40,295 nucleotides of DNA from Bifidobacterium breve (GCA_945876305.1 CAMCOB010000003.1:1-40295), one strand, 5' to 3'; counted from the first letter of the stretch, positions 16,661 through 24,631 are shown. Notes: a model not told the origin generated them from the letters alone. Numbers and translations are program-made.

Positions 16661-18241
16661 ATGCCCAGACGCACCACATCTCCGCCGCTTGCAGTGGGCG
16701 CGCTCATCGCGGTCCTCGCGGTCTCCGTGGGTGGGGGTTGGTACGCGGCTGACCACCTGAGCCATCCGGCGGCCCGCCCGGTGGTGGCCGCAGCACCGGC
16801 GGAGCCCACCTATGACGCCTCCGCGCCTGAGGATGCCGTCACGTCCCCCGAGACCCAGCCAACGCAGGCCCCCCCTGCGGTAACGATTCCTCCCGCGCAT
16901 AATTCCACCCAGTCATCCGGCACACCCGCCGAGCCGGTGGCGCCCGAGACAGAAACGGACCCCACCCCGGGGAGCCCCTCTCGCCAAGGACCACCGCCAT
17001 CTGCCGCCCCCACCCGACGACCCACTGTCCCGCCCCGGCCCGCACCCCGTCCTCCCAAGAAGACGGCCCCGACCACACTCGCCCAGTACGTGCGGCCGCC
17101 CACGGTGACGGTGGAAGAGGATCAACTCCCCGCGGAGGGCACCGCGTGGAGCGAGCTCGTGGCCCTGCGCAACCGTGCCGGCACCTCGTCACAGGAGCGC
17201 GCCGACATTGAATGGATTCTGGACCTCGCCCGGCTTGCCGCCGCGCCCGACGCACCCGATGGGCGCAAGGCGACCGCACGGCGGGCGCTGCGGTTCAATG
17301 CCTGGTGGTACCGAACCCACAACTCCCCCGCGCAACGGGTAATCGCGCGTGACCCCGATGGCGTGCTGCTCACGTATCGGAAAGGACACGGGTTCATGGT
17401 CAATCCCGTCGCCACCATGGGGCGCTGGCGCAATCTCAATGCCGACTGGGATGCACCCGCGCTCGCCGATGCCATTGAGGGAATGTTGGTCACCCGTGGC
17501 GATCGCATCACCGGGTGGGCTGCGCTGGAGTACTACGACGTACCGGGCGACCCAACGGCGGTGACCCCCGGCGTCTCCGGCATGGGGCAGGCACGTGCCG
17601 CCACACTTTTCTCGCGGGCCTGGCAGATGACTCGAATCCCTCGTTATGCCGAGAATGCGGCCCGCGTGCTTCGCGCCTTCACCGTGCCGGTGGACGACGG
17701 CGGCGTACTGGCCACTGTGCGAAACCCCGGGACCGGCGAAACGGGCCCGTGGTATCCGGAGCGGGCGTACCCCGGGAAGGAATCATGGACGGGCGCGGCA
17801 CTGAACGGGTTCATGGCAGCGATTCTGGGGTTGCGTGGCGCGGCGGACCAGTTGTCCGGCGCGCCCGATGCCGCGCCCGCCACGCCCATCACGACGCCGT
17901 CGGGTGCTCCCGCCGATGCGTCCCAGCCCGTGGCCCCCGACGCGGGCACAGTGAACGACGCAGCGGCTGCGAGCGAGATCGCCCGGACCGCCGCCGAGCG
18001 CGGAGTCGCCTCGCTCATCACATTCATGCCGCTGCACGATTCGGGCGCGTGGTCGTACTACGGGTTGCTTACGCCCGGTAAGCCGTGGCGCACATACTTG
18101 GCCGACCTCAACTACCACTGCTACCACGTGACCCTCCTGCGCGGCCTTGAGCCGCTGTACCCGGGCAGGGGCCTGGCGTCGGTGGCCGACCGGTGGCAGG
18201 GCTACGTCGATCAGCGCGCTGCGACATGTCCGGAGCGTTAG
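16661..18241 (+). CDS. Membrane-anchored or secreted D-glucuronyl C5-epimerase-domain protein
   Basis: 526 residues. A short positive N-terminus and hydrophobic stretch (about residues 10-30, LAVGALIAVLAVSVGGGWYA) form a signal anchor or signal peptide. A long Pro/Thr/Ala-rich linker follows (about 37-145). The C-terminal catalytic region resembles the D-glucuronyl C5-epimerase C-terminal domain: SGMGQARAATLFSRAWQMT, WTGAALNGFMAAILGLRG, LHDSGAWSYYGLL, YHCYHVTLLRGLEPLY and VADRWQGY. These enzymes flip glucuronate to iduronate in polysaccharides; the real substrate here is unknown. A low-complexity Pro/Ala insertion (about residues 394-437) interrupts the domain between LGLRG and the following helix. 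Start ATG 16661 has a possible -10 just upstream. Divergent from glyQ. Confidence 0.8.
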   Translation: MPRRTTSPPLAVGALIAVLAVSVGGGWYAADHLSHPAARPVVAAAPAEPTYDASAPEDAVTSPETQPTQAPPAVTIPPAHNSTQSSGTPAEPVAPETETDPTPGSPSRQGPPPSAAPTRRPTVPPRPAPRPPKKTAPTTLAQYVRPPTVTVEEDQLPAEGTAWSELVALRNRAGTSSQERADIEWILDLARLAAAPDAPDGRKATARRALRFNAWWYRTHNSPAQRVIARDPDGVLLTYRKGHGFMVNPVATMGRWRNLNADWDAPALADAIEGMLVTRGDRITGWAALEYYDVPGDPTAVTPGVSGMGQARAATLFSRAWQMTRIPRYAENAARVLRAFTVPVDDGGVLATVRNPGTGETGPWYPERAYPGKESWTGAALNGFMAAILGLRGAADQLSGAPDAAPATPITTPSGAPADASQPVAPDAGTVNDAAAASEIARTAAERGVASLITFMPLHDSGAWSYYGLLTPGKPWRTYLADLNYHCYHVTLLRGLEPLYPGRGLASVADRWQGYVDQRAATCPER

Positions 18242-18257
18242 CCGTGGGACCCTCGTC

Positions 18258-18263
18258 TAGTCT
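18258..18263 (+). promoter_or_regulatory. Probable -10 element of the cyclophilin gene
   Basis: TAGTCT lies 28 nt before ATG 18292 and only 16 nt after the upstream stop. With the AGGAG Shine-Dalgarno at 18281-18285 it would give a conventional short leader. No convincing -35. Confidence 0.4.
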
Positions 18264-18291
18264 GTTGCCCGTCCACGAACAGGAGCATTCA

Positions 18292-18789
18292 ATGCCCGCG
18301 CTTCCGCCGCCCGCTGATCCGTCCAAGAAGTACATCGCTGTGTTCGACACCACCGATGGTGAGATCCGCTGCGAACTGTTCGCGGCCGACTCGCCCCAGA
18401 CCGTCGGCAACTTCGTCGGTCTCGCCCAGCAGGGGTACTACGACGGACTCGTCTTCCACCGCGTCATCCCGGAATTCATGATTCAGGGCGGCTGCCCGAG
18501 CGGCACCGGTACCGGCGGTCCGGGGTACAACTTCAAAGACGAGATCAATGATCACAAGCTGGTCAAGGGCAGCCTCGCCATGGCCAACGCCGGCCCCAAC
18601 ACCAATGGGTCCCAGTTCTTCATCGTGACCGCAGGGGCAACCCCGTGGCTCGACGGCAACCACACCAACTTCGGCAAGGTTGTTGGTGGCATGGACGTGG
18701 TAGACGCGGTCGGTACCTGTGCCACGGGTGGCGGCGACCGGCCGGTTGAGACGCGCACGATCAACTCGGTCACCATCGAGGAGAGCTAA
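18292..18789 (+). CDS. Cyclophilin-type peptidyl-prolyl cis-trans isomerase
   Basis: A 165-residue cytosolic cyclophilin catalysing cis-trans isomerisation of Xaa-Pro bonds. Active-site residues match the family: H56-R57 (VFHRVIPEFMIQGG, with F62, M63 and Q65), the GTGTGGPGYNFKDE loop, ANAGPNTNGSQFFI, and W119 in TPWLDGNHTNFGKV. There is no signal peptide. Start ATG 18292 has AGGAG at 6 nt spacing; the in-frame upstream extension is not conserved. It lies between the C5-epimerase-like gene and rpoD, all on the plus strand. Confidence 0.95.
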   Translation: MPALPPPADPSKKYIAVFDTTDGEIRCELFAADSPQTVGNFVGLAQQGYYDGLVFHRVIPEFMIQGGCPSGTGTGGPGYNFKDEINDHKLVKGSLAMANAGPNTNGSQFFIVTAGATPWLDGNHTNFGKVVGGMDVVDAVGTCATGGGDRPVETRTINSVTIEES

Positions 18790-18844
18790 CCGCCTAGCAC
18801 GAACGACACGCCTCGCGCCACTTTCGTCACCCCGCCGGGGCGCC

Positions 18845-18850
18845 TAGAGT
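18845..18850 (+). promoter_or_regulatory. Probable -10 element of rpoD
   Basis: TAGAGT, with the predicted start about 7 nt downstream at 18857-18858. This is exactly where the first leader hairpin begins. No good -35; TTTCGT sits at 18822-18827. Confidence 0.45.
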
Positions 18851-18857
18851 GAGTGAG

Positions 18858-18950
18858 GTTGTCGTCGGTTCCCGACGACAACAGCAGGAGAACGGGGCGT
18901 GCGGGATTCTCCCGATACGCCGAGGCGAGATCCCCCGGCATTGCGCCGGG
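18858..18950 (+). promoter_or_regulatory. Structured rpoD leader with three successive hairpins
   Basis: Hairpin 1: a perfect 11-bp stem, GTTGTCGTCGG (18858-18868) with CCGACGACAAC (18872-18882), loop TTC. Hairpin 2: CGGGA (18902-18906) with TCCCG (18910-18914), loop TTC. Hairpin 3: CCCGGC (18934-18939) with GCCGGG (18945-18950), loop ATTGC. An AGGAG lies at 18886-18890, just after hairpin 1 and before an in-frame GTG (18899). The element could stabilise the 5' end or regulate translation; hairpin 1 could also be a DNA operator. I recognise no known RNA family. Confidence 0.55.
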
Positions 18951-18967
18951 AACCACACCGGAGACGG

Positions 18968-20053
18968 ATGACCACCTCACTCATGCAACTCGCCGAGCTC
19001 ATCGATCACGGTGAGTTCCGCACACTTCTCCAGCGCGGCCAGGACGTTGGCTTCCTCTCCATCGAGGACGTCGCCGAGATGCTGGACGCACTTGGTGTCG
19101 ACGCCGGAATGGCGGAGGACATCTACCAGCAGCTCGACGAGGCCGGGATCGAGTTGCTCGAGCCCACCGAGGCCGCGTCCCGCATGGCGGAGATCGCCGA
19201 GCAGGCCGACCGACCGCGCCGCCAGACGCAGGTTGAGGTCACGACCGATGCGCTTCAACTGTTCCTGAAGGACATCGGGCGCGTACCGCTGCTCACCGCC
19301 GCACAGGAAGTTGACCTCGCCAAGCGGATTGAGCTGGGCGACCAGACCGCCAAGACGCAGATGGTTGAGGCCAACCTCCGTCTTGTCGTGTCAATCGCGA
19401 AGGGCTACCGCGGACGCGGCCTGCCATTCCTCGACCTGATCCAGGAGGGCACCCTCGGCCTGGTGCGCGCCGTCGAGAAGTTTGACTGGCGCCGTGGCTT
19501 CAAGTTCTCCACGTACGCCACGTGGTGGATCCGCCAGGCCGTCACCCGCGCGCTGGCCGACAAAGGCCGAACCATCCGCATCCCCGTGCACGTCGTTGAG
19601 AAGCTGAACCAGATCAGCCGGGCCGAGCGCACACTCGTGGGCCAGCTCGGCCGCGAGCCCACCGCTGAGGAAATCGGTGCAGTTGCCGGCCTCCCCGCTG
19701 CAGAGGTTGAGGACATCCTCCGCAGCGCGCAGCCGATCGTGTCGCTCGAGAAGCCCGTGGGCGAGGACGAGGAGTCTGAGTTCGGCCGCTTCCTTGCCGA
19801 CGAGACCAGCATCGCACCCGAGATGGCTGCAGAGCAGTCGCTGCGCGACGAGGCCCTGCGTGATGTGCTCGACCAGCTGTCGTACCGTGAACGCCGGGTG
19901 CTTGAGCTGCGCTACGGCCTGGGTGGCGAAAAGCCGCGCACCCTTGACGAGCTCGGCCGTATGTTCAACGTCACCCGGGAGCGCATCCGACAGGTAGAGC
20001 ACCAGTCGCTGCAGAAGCTCTCGAGCATGGCCGAGGCAAACCGCCTCTCCTGA
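18968..20053 (+). CDS. rpoD: RNA polymerase primary sigma factor (sigma-70, RpoD/SigA)
   Basis: Principal sigma factor, 361 residues from ATG 18968. A short region 1.1-like N-terminus (LAELIDHGEFRTLLQRG to GIELLE) is followed by region 1.2 (DALQLFLKDIGRVPLLTAAQ), region 2 (MVEANLRLVVSIAKGYRGRG, FLDLIQEGTLGLVRAVEKFD, FSTYATWWIRQAVTRAL), region 3 (HVVEKLNQISRAERTL) and region 4 (LSYRERRVLELRYGL, FNVTRERIRQVEHQSLQKL). GGAG lies 4 nt before the ATG. The in-frame GTG 18899 has a well-spaced AGGAG but would add an Arg-rich stretch with rare AGG, AGA and CGA codons, so ATG is preferred. It lacks the long N-terminal extension of many actinomycete primary sigma factors. Confidence 0.95.
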   Translation: MTTSLMQLAELIDHGEFRTLLQRGQDVGFLSIEDVAEMLDALGVDAGMAEDIYQQLDEAGIELLEPTEAASRMAEIAEQADRPRRQTQVEVTTDALQLFLKDIGRVPLLTAAQEVDLAKRIELGDQTAKTQMVEANLRLVVSIAKGYRGRGLPFLDLIQEGTLGLVRAVEKFDWRRGFKFSTYATWWIRQAVTRALADKGRTIRIPVHVVEKLNQISRAERTLVGQLGREPTAEEIGAVAGLPAAEVEDILRSAQPIVSLEKPVGEDEESEFGRFLADETSIAPEMAAEQSLRDEALRDVLDQLSYRERRVLELRYGLGGEKPRTLDELGRMFNVTRERIRQVEHQSLQKLSSMAEANRLS

Positions 20054-20083
20054 TCATCACCGCCGCATCTGGGGACCCCTGCG

Positions 20084-20644
20084 CTAGTTGAGCAGCGGGT
20101 CCTCGGGTGCGGAGGCCATCAGTCGATACGACGCACCGGCGCGTTCGAGCACCACGCGCCAGAGGCCCTCTGGGTCGTCCGTGAATACGTCGTCGGGCAC
20201 TGGCTGGGCGTCGATCCAGGCATCCGCTTCGATCTCCCCCTCCAGTTGCCCGCCACCCCAGCCCGAATACCCGCCGAACGCACGGGCCCGCCGCACCCCG
20301 TCCGTACCGTTCTCCTCCGCCGCATCCGGGTCAAGGATGCCGACTGTGTCGAAGGTGATGCCGCCAGCGGTTGCGGTGTCGTCAAAGTCGGCCAGCACGA
20401 TGACCGTCCCGGGCTGCACCGGACCCCCCCGATGCACGGACGAGCCATCGGTGATGATCTCCGACAGCGGCTCGGGCAGCGCCTCGCTGGCCCGCACCTC
20501 CATCGGCTGGTTGAGCACGATGCCAAGGGCACCCTCGTCGGCGTGCTCAAGCACGAGCACCACCGCCCGGCGGAAGTTGGGGTCATCGTCCAGATGCGAT
20601 GCGGCGACGAGCAGCCGACCACGGCGCCAGCGCGGCGCGCTCAC
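20084..20644 (-). CDS. YqgE/AlgH family protein (UPF0301)
   Basis: 186 residues of the YqgE/AlgH family. Recognisable segments: GRLLVAASHLDDDPNFRRAV, HADEGALGIVLNQPM, SSVHRGGPVQPGTVIVL, RARAFGGYSGWGGGQLEGEI, and the DDVFTDDPEGLWRVVL C-terminus. The family is widespread and its biochemical role is not established; it has been linked to transcriptional control of alginate genes in Pseudomonas. Cytosolic. Start is GTG 20644, 16 nt after the stop of the small membrane protein. Its stop converges on rpoD (30 nt gap). Confidence 0.93.
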   Translation of the reverse strand: MSAPRWRRGRLLVAASHLDDDPNFRRAVVLVLEHADEGALGIVLNQPMEVRASEALPEPLSEIITDGSSVHRGGPVQPGTVIVLADFDDTATAGGITFDTVGILDPDAAEENGTDGVRRARAFGGYSGWGGGQLEGEIEADAWIDAQPVPDDVFTDDPEGLWRVVLERAGASYRLMASAPEDPLLN

Positions 20645-20660
20645 GAGGGGCGCCTGCGCG

Positions 20661-20903
20661 TCAGTGCTGCTCTGCGATACGGCGACGCGAGCGGAGGGTG
20701 TTCCAGATACCGCCGCCGATCACCAGTGCCAACGCCACCAGCACACAGGCCCACCACACGGAGTAGTGACCCCAGAGCGATTTGCCGGCGTCGTGCACTG
20801 CAAATCCGAGGCAGAACCACACGATCCCAAGGGTCAAAAACACGCCTGCGAGCGTGAATGGCCATGCCTGCGGGAGGTCGTCGTCGTCCGTCGCGTGCCC
20901 CAT
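20661..20903 (-). CDS. Small two-helix membrane protein (80 aa), unknown function
   Basis: ATG 20903 is preceded by GGAGG at about 6 nt, which favours it over the upstream in-frame start at 20948. The 80-residue product has an acidic N-terminus (MGHATDDDDLPQAWP) and two hydrophobic helices (about FTLAGVFLTLGIVWFCLGFA and WWACVLVALALVIGGGIW), and ends in a basic tail (RSRRRIAEQH). No family recognised. It probably forms an operon with yqgE 16 nt downstream. Confidence 0.68.
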   Translation of the reverse strand: MGHATDDDDLPQAWPFTLAGVFLTLGIVWFCLGFAVHDAGKSLWGHYSVWWACVLVALALVIGGGIWNTLRSRRRIAEQH

Positions 20904-20938
20904 GAATCCTCCGTGCAACTGATTGCCGAACGACGCTG

Positions 20939-20944
20939 AGGCTA
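20939..20944 (-). promoter_or_regulatory. Possible -10 element of the small membrane protein/yqgE unit
   Basis: The minus strand reads TAGCCT about 35 nt before ATG 20903, in the roughly 90-nt gap after the Nudix-regulator stop. No clear -35. Confidence 0.33.
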
Positions 20945-20993
20945 CCACGGGGCTCGGTGCGCTTGGGCACCTCGGTGGGGGCGGATGGTCCCA

Positions 20994-21656
20994 TCAGGAG
21001 GGCGGATCGTCACCGGACGAAATCTGGCGTGCCGCGCGACGCTCGCGTGCATCAACCGCAAAGTGCCCTCCGGCGGAGCGGTACAGACGCGCGGGACGTC
21101 CACGCCCCTCGGCGCGCACTTCGCCCGACTCATCAACCACCCCGGCAGCGAGCACGTCACGACGGAAGTTGCGCGAGTCGAGCTCCCGCCCGAGCAGGGC
21201 CTCGTACACGGCCTGCATCTCGCCCAGTGTGAACATCTCGGACAGCAGGTTGACTGCAACGGGTGCATAGGCGGTCTTGGCACGAAGCCGGGCAAGGCCA
21301 TACGCCACCACTGCGTCCTCCCCGTCGGCAAGCACCGGCAGGTCGTCGTGGGCGAACCACCGCACCTCCACGGCCCCGGGGCCAGGGGCCAGCGGATGGC
21401 GGCCCGCATCGATCAGCGCGAGGTACGCCACGCTCACCGCGTCCGGCAGGCGGTCGAAGGTGAAGAGCTGCTCCATTGAGATGCCCCGCAGGCCCGCGAT
21501 ATCGCGGGCGGCCGCGGCGGCGGCCTCGTCGAGCGGCTCATCCGAGCCCGTATCCCCCGCCGGAAGCAGCCACGCCCCACCGGGACCGCGCGCAAGAAGC
21601 ACCTGAAGCGCCCCGTTTCGCACCGTGAATACCGCAACCTCCACCTGGACCCTCAT
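20994..21656 (-). CDS. NrtR-like regulator: Nudix-fold domain plus winged helix
   Basis: 220 residues. The N-terminal part (about 1-130) has the Nudix fold: VEVAVFTVRNGALQVLLARG, GAWLLPAGDTGSDEPLDEAA and EVRWFAHDDLPVLADG. The Nudix box is degenerate: AAAAAARDIAG replaces the REUXEE core, so hydrolase activity is probably lost. The C-terminal part (about 140-210) matches the NrtR winged-helix: LLSEMFTLGEMQAVYEALLG, RELDSRNFRRDVLAAGVV and GRPARLYR. NrtR proteins are ADP-ribose-sensing regulators, best known for repressing NAD biosynthesis genes; the targets here are unknown. ATG 21656 overlaps the MBL stop by 4 nt (ATGA), so the two are co-translated. Confidence 0.86.
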   Translation of the reverse strand: MRVQVEVAVFTVRNGALQVLLARGPGGAWLLPAGDTGSDEPLDEAAAAAARDIAGLRGISMEQLFTFDRLPDAVSVAYLALIDAGRHPLAPGPGAVEVRWFAHDDLPVLADGEDAVVAYGLARLRAKTAYAPVAVNLLSEMFTLGEMQAVYEALLGRELDSRNFRRDVLAAGVVDESGEVRAEGRGRPARLYRSAGGHFAVDARERRAARQISSGDDPPS

Positions 21657-22567
21657 GGGGCTCCCGCCTCCCGCTGCACCATCGCCACGAGGCCCGGAAC
21701 GTTGTTATCGAGCCAGTTGAGCGCTGTCCAGCGGGCGATACTCTCAGGCGTGGAGAGCGCACCGGCGGAGGGCCACGCCGCCTCGATCGCGCGCCCGAGC
21801 GCCTGATCATCCCCGGGTGCCACAGCCCACGACGCGCGCGCGGCCTCACCGAGGGCTGTCTGCGACCGGCGCGCCTGATCAAAGGCCTCACCCGCATCGG
21901 CGACCGGGCCCGAGTGGCTCACGTACACACGCTCCGGCGCGAGGGCCTCGAGCACATCCAACGAGGTGAGCGCTGCATCGAGGTCGTACTCCGGTGGGGG
22001 AATTGACGGGTAGAGGTCTCCTCCGCCCAGTTGGAGGCCGATTGCGTCTCCGGCAAAGAGGATGCCGTCGCGTTCGTCCAGCAGCGCCATATGGTGGCGG
22101 GCATGCCCAGGGGCCCACACCACCCTGAGCGAACGATCGGGACCGATCGGAATGACATGGCCATCCTCGGCCACCACGATTCGGTCGGCATCCACCGCGG
22201 CGAGCCCGCCGACCACGGGCGCAAGCCGCCCGAATACGTCTGCGGTTGCCTGCACAAGGCGCTCCGGCTCCACGAGGTGCCGTGCGCCGCGCGGGTGCAC
22301 GACCACCGTTGCGCTCGGAAATGCCGCGCTGAGATCGCCCACGGCACCGCAGTGATCAAGATGGATGTGGGTGAGGACCAGCCATGCGAGGTCATCGGGC
22401 CCGAGCCCGGCATCTGCGAGTTCGCGGCGAACGACGTCCACGGTCGTCTGGGCCCCGCAATCGATTAACGCAGGGGATTCGCCACGCACAAGTTGCACGC
22501 TGGTCATGCCCGGGATACCGGCGAGCAGCGTGTCGATCTGGAGGATGTCCCCGGGGTGTACGTCCAT
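21653..22567 (-). CDS. MBL-fold metallo-hydrolase
   Basis: 304 residues with the metallo-beta-lactamase fold. The metal motif is VLTHIHLDHCGAV (H67, H69, D71, H72); further ligand motifs are the GHARHHM segment, FAGDAIG and VSHSGP. The N-terminus (GIPGMTSVQLVRGESPALID) is typical of glyoxalase-II or lactonase-like MBL enzymes, and a helical C-terminal domain follows (ALGRAIEAAWPSAGAL). The substrate cannot be deduced. ATG 22567 was chosen because conserved sequence begins there; the open frame continues far upstream antisense to murT and is not coding. Divergent from rpiA with 28 nt between starts. Coupled to the NrtR-like gene. Confidence 0.9.
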   Translation of the reverse strand: MDVHPGDILQIDTLLAGIPGMTSVQLVRGESPALIDCGAQTTVDVVRRELADAGLGPDDLAWLVLTHIHLDHCGAVGDLSAAFPSATVVVHPRGARHLVEPERLVQATADVFGRLAPVVGGLAAVDADRIVVAEDGHVIPIGPDRSLRVVWAPGHARHHMALLDERDGILFAGDAIGLQLGGGDLYPSIPPPEYDLDAALTSLDVLEALAPERVYVSHSGPVADAGEAFDQARRSQTALGEAARASWAVAPGDDQALGRAIEAAWPSAGALSTPESIARWTALNWLDNNVPGLVAMVQREAGAP

Positions 22568-22583
22568 CGCCGCGAGTCTCGCA

Positions 22584-22589
22584 TACCCT
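22584..22589 (+). promoter_or_regulatory. Probable -10 element for leaderless rpiA
   Basis: TACCCT lies 6 nt before ATG 22596 and no Shine-Dalgarno precedes the ATG. It shares the 28-nt divergent gap with the MBL gene, so the two promoters must overlap. Confidence 0.42.
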
Positions 22590-22595
22590 TGCGAT

Positions 22596-23255
22596 ATGTC
22601 GAATGATCGAGAGATGGCGTGGGCCGCAGCGGGGGCCGCGTGCGCATCGCTGGTGACCAACGGGATGCGGGTCGGTCTCGGTACCGGACGGGCCGCCGCA
22701 GCGGGGATCCATGCCCTCGGCGAGCGTGTGCGGACCGAAGGCCTCCTGATCGTGGGCGTGCCCACATCACCTCGTAGTGAAGAAGTCGCCCGAGCGGCCG
22801 GCATCGTGATCGGGCTCCCCGGTGATCCGCTCGATCTCGCATTCGACGGCGCAGACGCCATCGACCCCACCGGGCTGTGCGTCAAGGGCGCGGGAGGGGC
22901 GATGGTGCGTGAACGGGTACTCGCCGACTCGGCGCCCAGATTCATCGTGTTGGTCGATCCCCCGAAGATCGTTGGGTCGCTGGACGAGTGGGGTCTGCTG
23001 CCCATCGCAGTGGTGCCATTCGCCGCAACACGCGTCGTGGCACAACTGGCCGACCTGGCGCCCGTCACCCGCGAGGCCCCGAGCGACGACGACATGGTGC
23101 TCGTTGACCTGACCGTGCCACCAGGCGCCGATTGGCAGCAGCTGGCCGACCGGGTGCGAGCACTTCCGGGTGTGCTGGACCACGGCCTGTTCCAACTGCT
23201 GCTCGATGATGTCCTCATCGGACACAGCGATGGATCGGTGACGACCGCCGCGTGA
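22596..23255 (+). CDS. rpiA: Ribose-5-phosphate isomerase A
   Basis: Interconverts ribose-5-phosphate and ribulose-5-phosphate in the pentose phosphate pathway. 219 residues. Family motifs: MRVGLGTGRAAAAGIHALGE (phosphate-binding loop), IVGVPTSPRSEEVARAAGI, DLAFDGADAIDP, VKGAGGAMVRERVLADSAP (with catalytic Lys/Glu), FIVLVDPPKIVGSL and LPIAVVPFAATRVV. Start ATG 22596 is supported by the -10 position. The stop overlaps the murT GTG (GTGA, 4 nt), so rpiA leads the murT-methyltransferase-gatD operon. The functional link between rpiA and lipid II amidation is not obvious. Confidence 0.92.
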   Translation: MSNDREMAWAAAGAACASLVTNGMRVGLGTGRAAAAGIHALGERVRTEGLLIVGVPTSPRSEEVARAAGIVIGLPGDPLDLAFDGADAIDPTGLCVKGAGGAMVRERVLADSAPRFIVLVDPPKIVGSLDEWGLLPIAVVPFAATRVVAQLADLAPVTREAPSDDDMVLVDLTVPPGADWQQLADRVRALPGVLDHGLFQLLLDDVLIGHSDGSVTTAA

Positions 23256-24631
23256 GCATCGTGGCCTCCGGATCCGCCGCCATTGCCCGCGCCGCCGGGC
23301 GGGCATCCCGGGCGATGGGCCGTGGTGGTGGCACCTCGGTGCCTGGAGTGGTGCTGCTGCGCATCAACCCCCGCGCCGTTGACACCCTGGCCGCCCGACT
23401 CGGGGGCGGAAACATCCTTGTCTCCGCCACAAACGGCAAGACGACCACCACGCGCATGCTGGGCGGAGCACTTCGCGCCGACGGAGCCGAGGTCATCACC
23501 AACGGGGCCGGGGCGAACCTCCTGTCGGGCATCGCGTCGACCCTCGCCGATGCCCGGCTGGGCCGGCCCGAAACAGCGCGTGGGCTTTTTGAGTGCGATG
23601 AGGCCGCACTCCCAGAGGTGATGGCGCGCCTCACGCCCCGCGCGCTTGTCTTGATGAACCTCTTCCGTGATCAGCTGGACCGTCATGGGGAGCTCGAAGC
23701 CATTTCCGAGCGGTGGCAGGCAATGCTGCTGGCGCCCGGTGCTCTTCCCCGCCTGATCCTGGCCGCCGACGACCCGGCGATCGCTGCGCTGGGTGTTGGA
23801 CGCGAATGCCTCTGGTTCGGGCTGGACGACCCAGCGGTGGCAGCCGGCGCTCTCCCGCACGCCGCCGACTCCACGCGGTGCCGGGCGTGCAATGCCCCGC
23901 TCACCTACGACCACGTGTGGTTCGGGCACCTCGGCGACTGGCGCTGCCCCGCATGCGGAAGCTCGCGCCCGACCCTCGATGTGGCCGTCATCGACGCCGG
24001 GCTGCGGGGCGCCACGGGGTCGGATCCACGCATCCGTACACCCGATGGCGAGGTGACCCTGCATCTCACAGTCCCCGGCCTGCACAACGTGCTGAACGCC
24101 GCCGCAGCACTCGCCGGTGCACTGGCAATGGGCGTCCGCGCAGATGTCGCTGCTGCCGCTATCTCTCAGGTTCCCGCCGCATTCGGCCGTGCTGAGCACC
24201 TTGTGGTTGATGGCACCGATCTTGTGCTGCTCCTGGCGAAGAACCCTGCGGGGGCGAATGAAAACGTGCGCACACTGCTTCTTGACCCCGGCGAGCACCA
24301 CCTTCTGGTGGCGCTGAATGACCGCATCGCCGACGGTCGGGATGTGTCGTGGATCTGGGACGTCGACTGGGAGCCACTCCTGCCCCGCGTGAGCAGTGTC
24401 ACCGTCACCGGGGAGCGGGCGCACGACCTTTCGCTGCGCTTTCGCTATGGGGGTCTCGACCCCGACCGGCTGCATGTGATCCCCGACCATCGCGCTGCGC
24501 TGGCATCTGCGATCGCCGCGGTGCCGCCGGGGGGCTGTCTGGAAGTGCTCCCCACGTACACGGCCATGCACGACATCAGGGCGGATCTTGTTGCGCGGGG
24601 CGCTGCGTCGGAGTTCTGGGATGAGGGCTGA
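23252..24631 (+). CDS. murT: Lipid II isoglutaminyl synthase, MurT subunit
   Basis: MurT is the Mur-ligase-like subunit that, with GatD, amidates D-Glu of lipid II to D-isoglutamine. 459 residues from GTG 23252. Visible: an ATP-binding P-loop, SATNGKTTTTR (58-68); Mur-ligase central segments (FECDEAALPEVM, LMNLFRDQLDRHGEL); and a Cys4 zinc ribbon inserted in the middle domain at C210, C213, C232 and C235 (CRACNAPLTYD, WRCPACGSS), characteristic of MurT. The C-terminal GatD-binding domain contains LLLAKNPAGANE and LLVALNDRIADGRDVSWIWD. The 5' end overlaps rpiA by 4 nt; the 3' end overlaps the methyltransferase by 11 nt. gatD follows after that extra gene. Confidence 0.95.
   Translation: MSIVASGSAAIARAAGRASRAMGRGGGTSVPGVVLLRINPRAVDTLAARLGGGNILVSATNGKTTTTRMLGGALRADGAEVITNGAGANLLSGIASTLADARLGRPETARGLFECDEAALPEVMARLTPRALVLMNLFRDQLDRHGELEAISERWQAMLLAPGALPRLILAADDPAIAALGVGRECLWFGLDDPAVAAGALPHAADSTRCRACNAPLTYDHVWFGHLGDWRCPACGSSRPTLDVAVIDAGLRGATGSDPRIRTPDGEVTLHLTVPGLHNVLNAAAALAGALAMGVRADVAAAAISQVPAAFGRAEHLVVDGTDLVLLLAKNPAGANENVRTLLLDPGEHHLLVALNDRIADGRDVSWIWDVDWEPLLPRVSSVTVTGERAHDLSLRFRYGGLDPDRLHVIPDHRAALASAIAAVPPGGCLEVLPTYTAMHDIRADLVARGAASEFWDEG

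Noticed and set aside
18899..18967. GTG 18899 as the rpoD start
   Set aside because: Well-placed AGGAG, but the added residues are Arg-rich with rare AGG, AGA and CGA codons and overlap two hairpins; kept only as an alternative.
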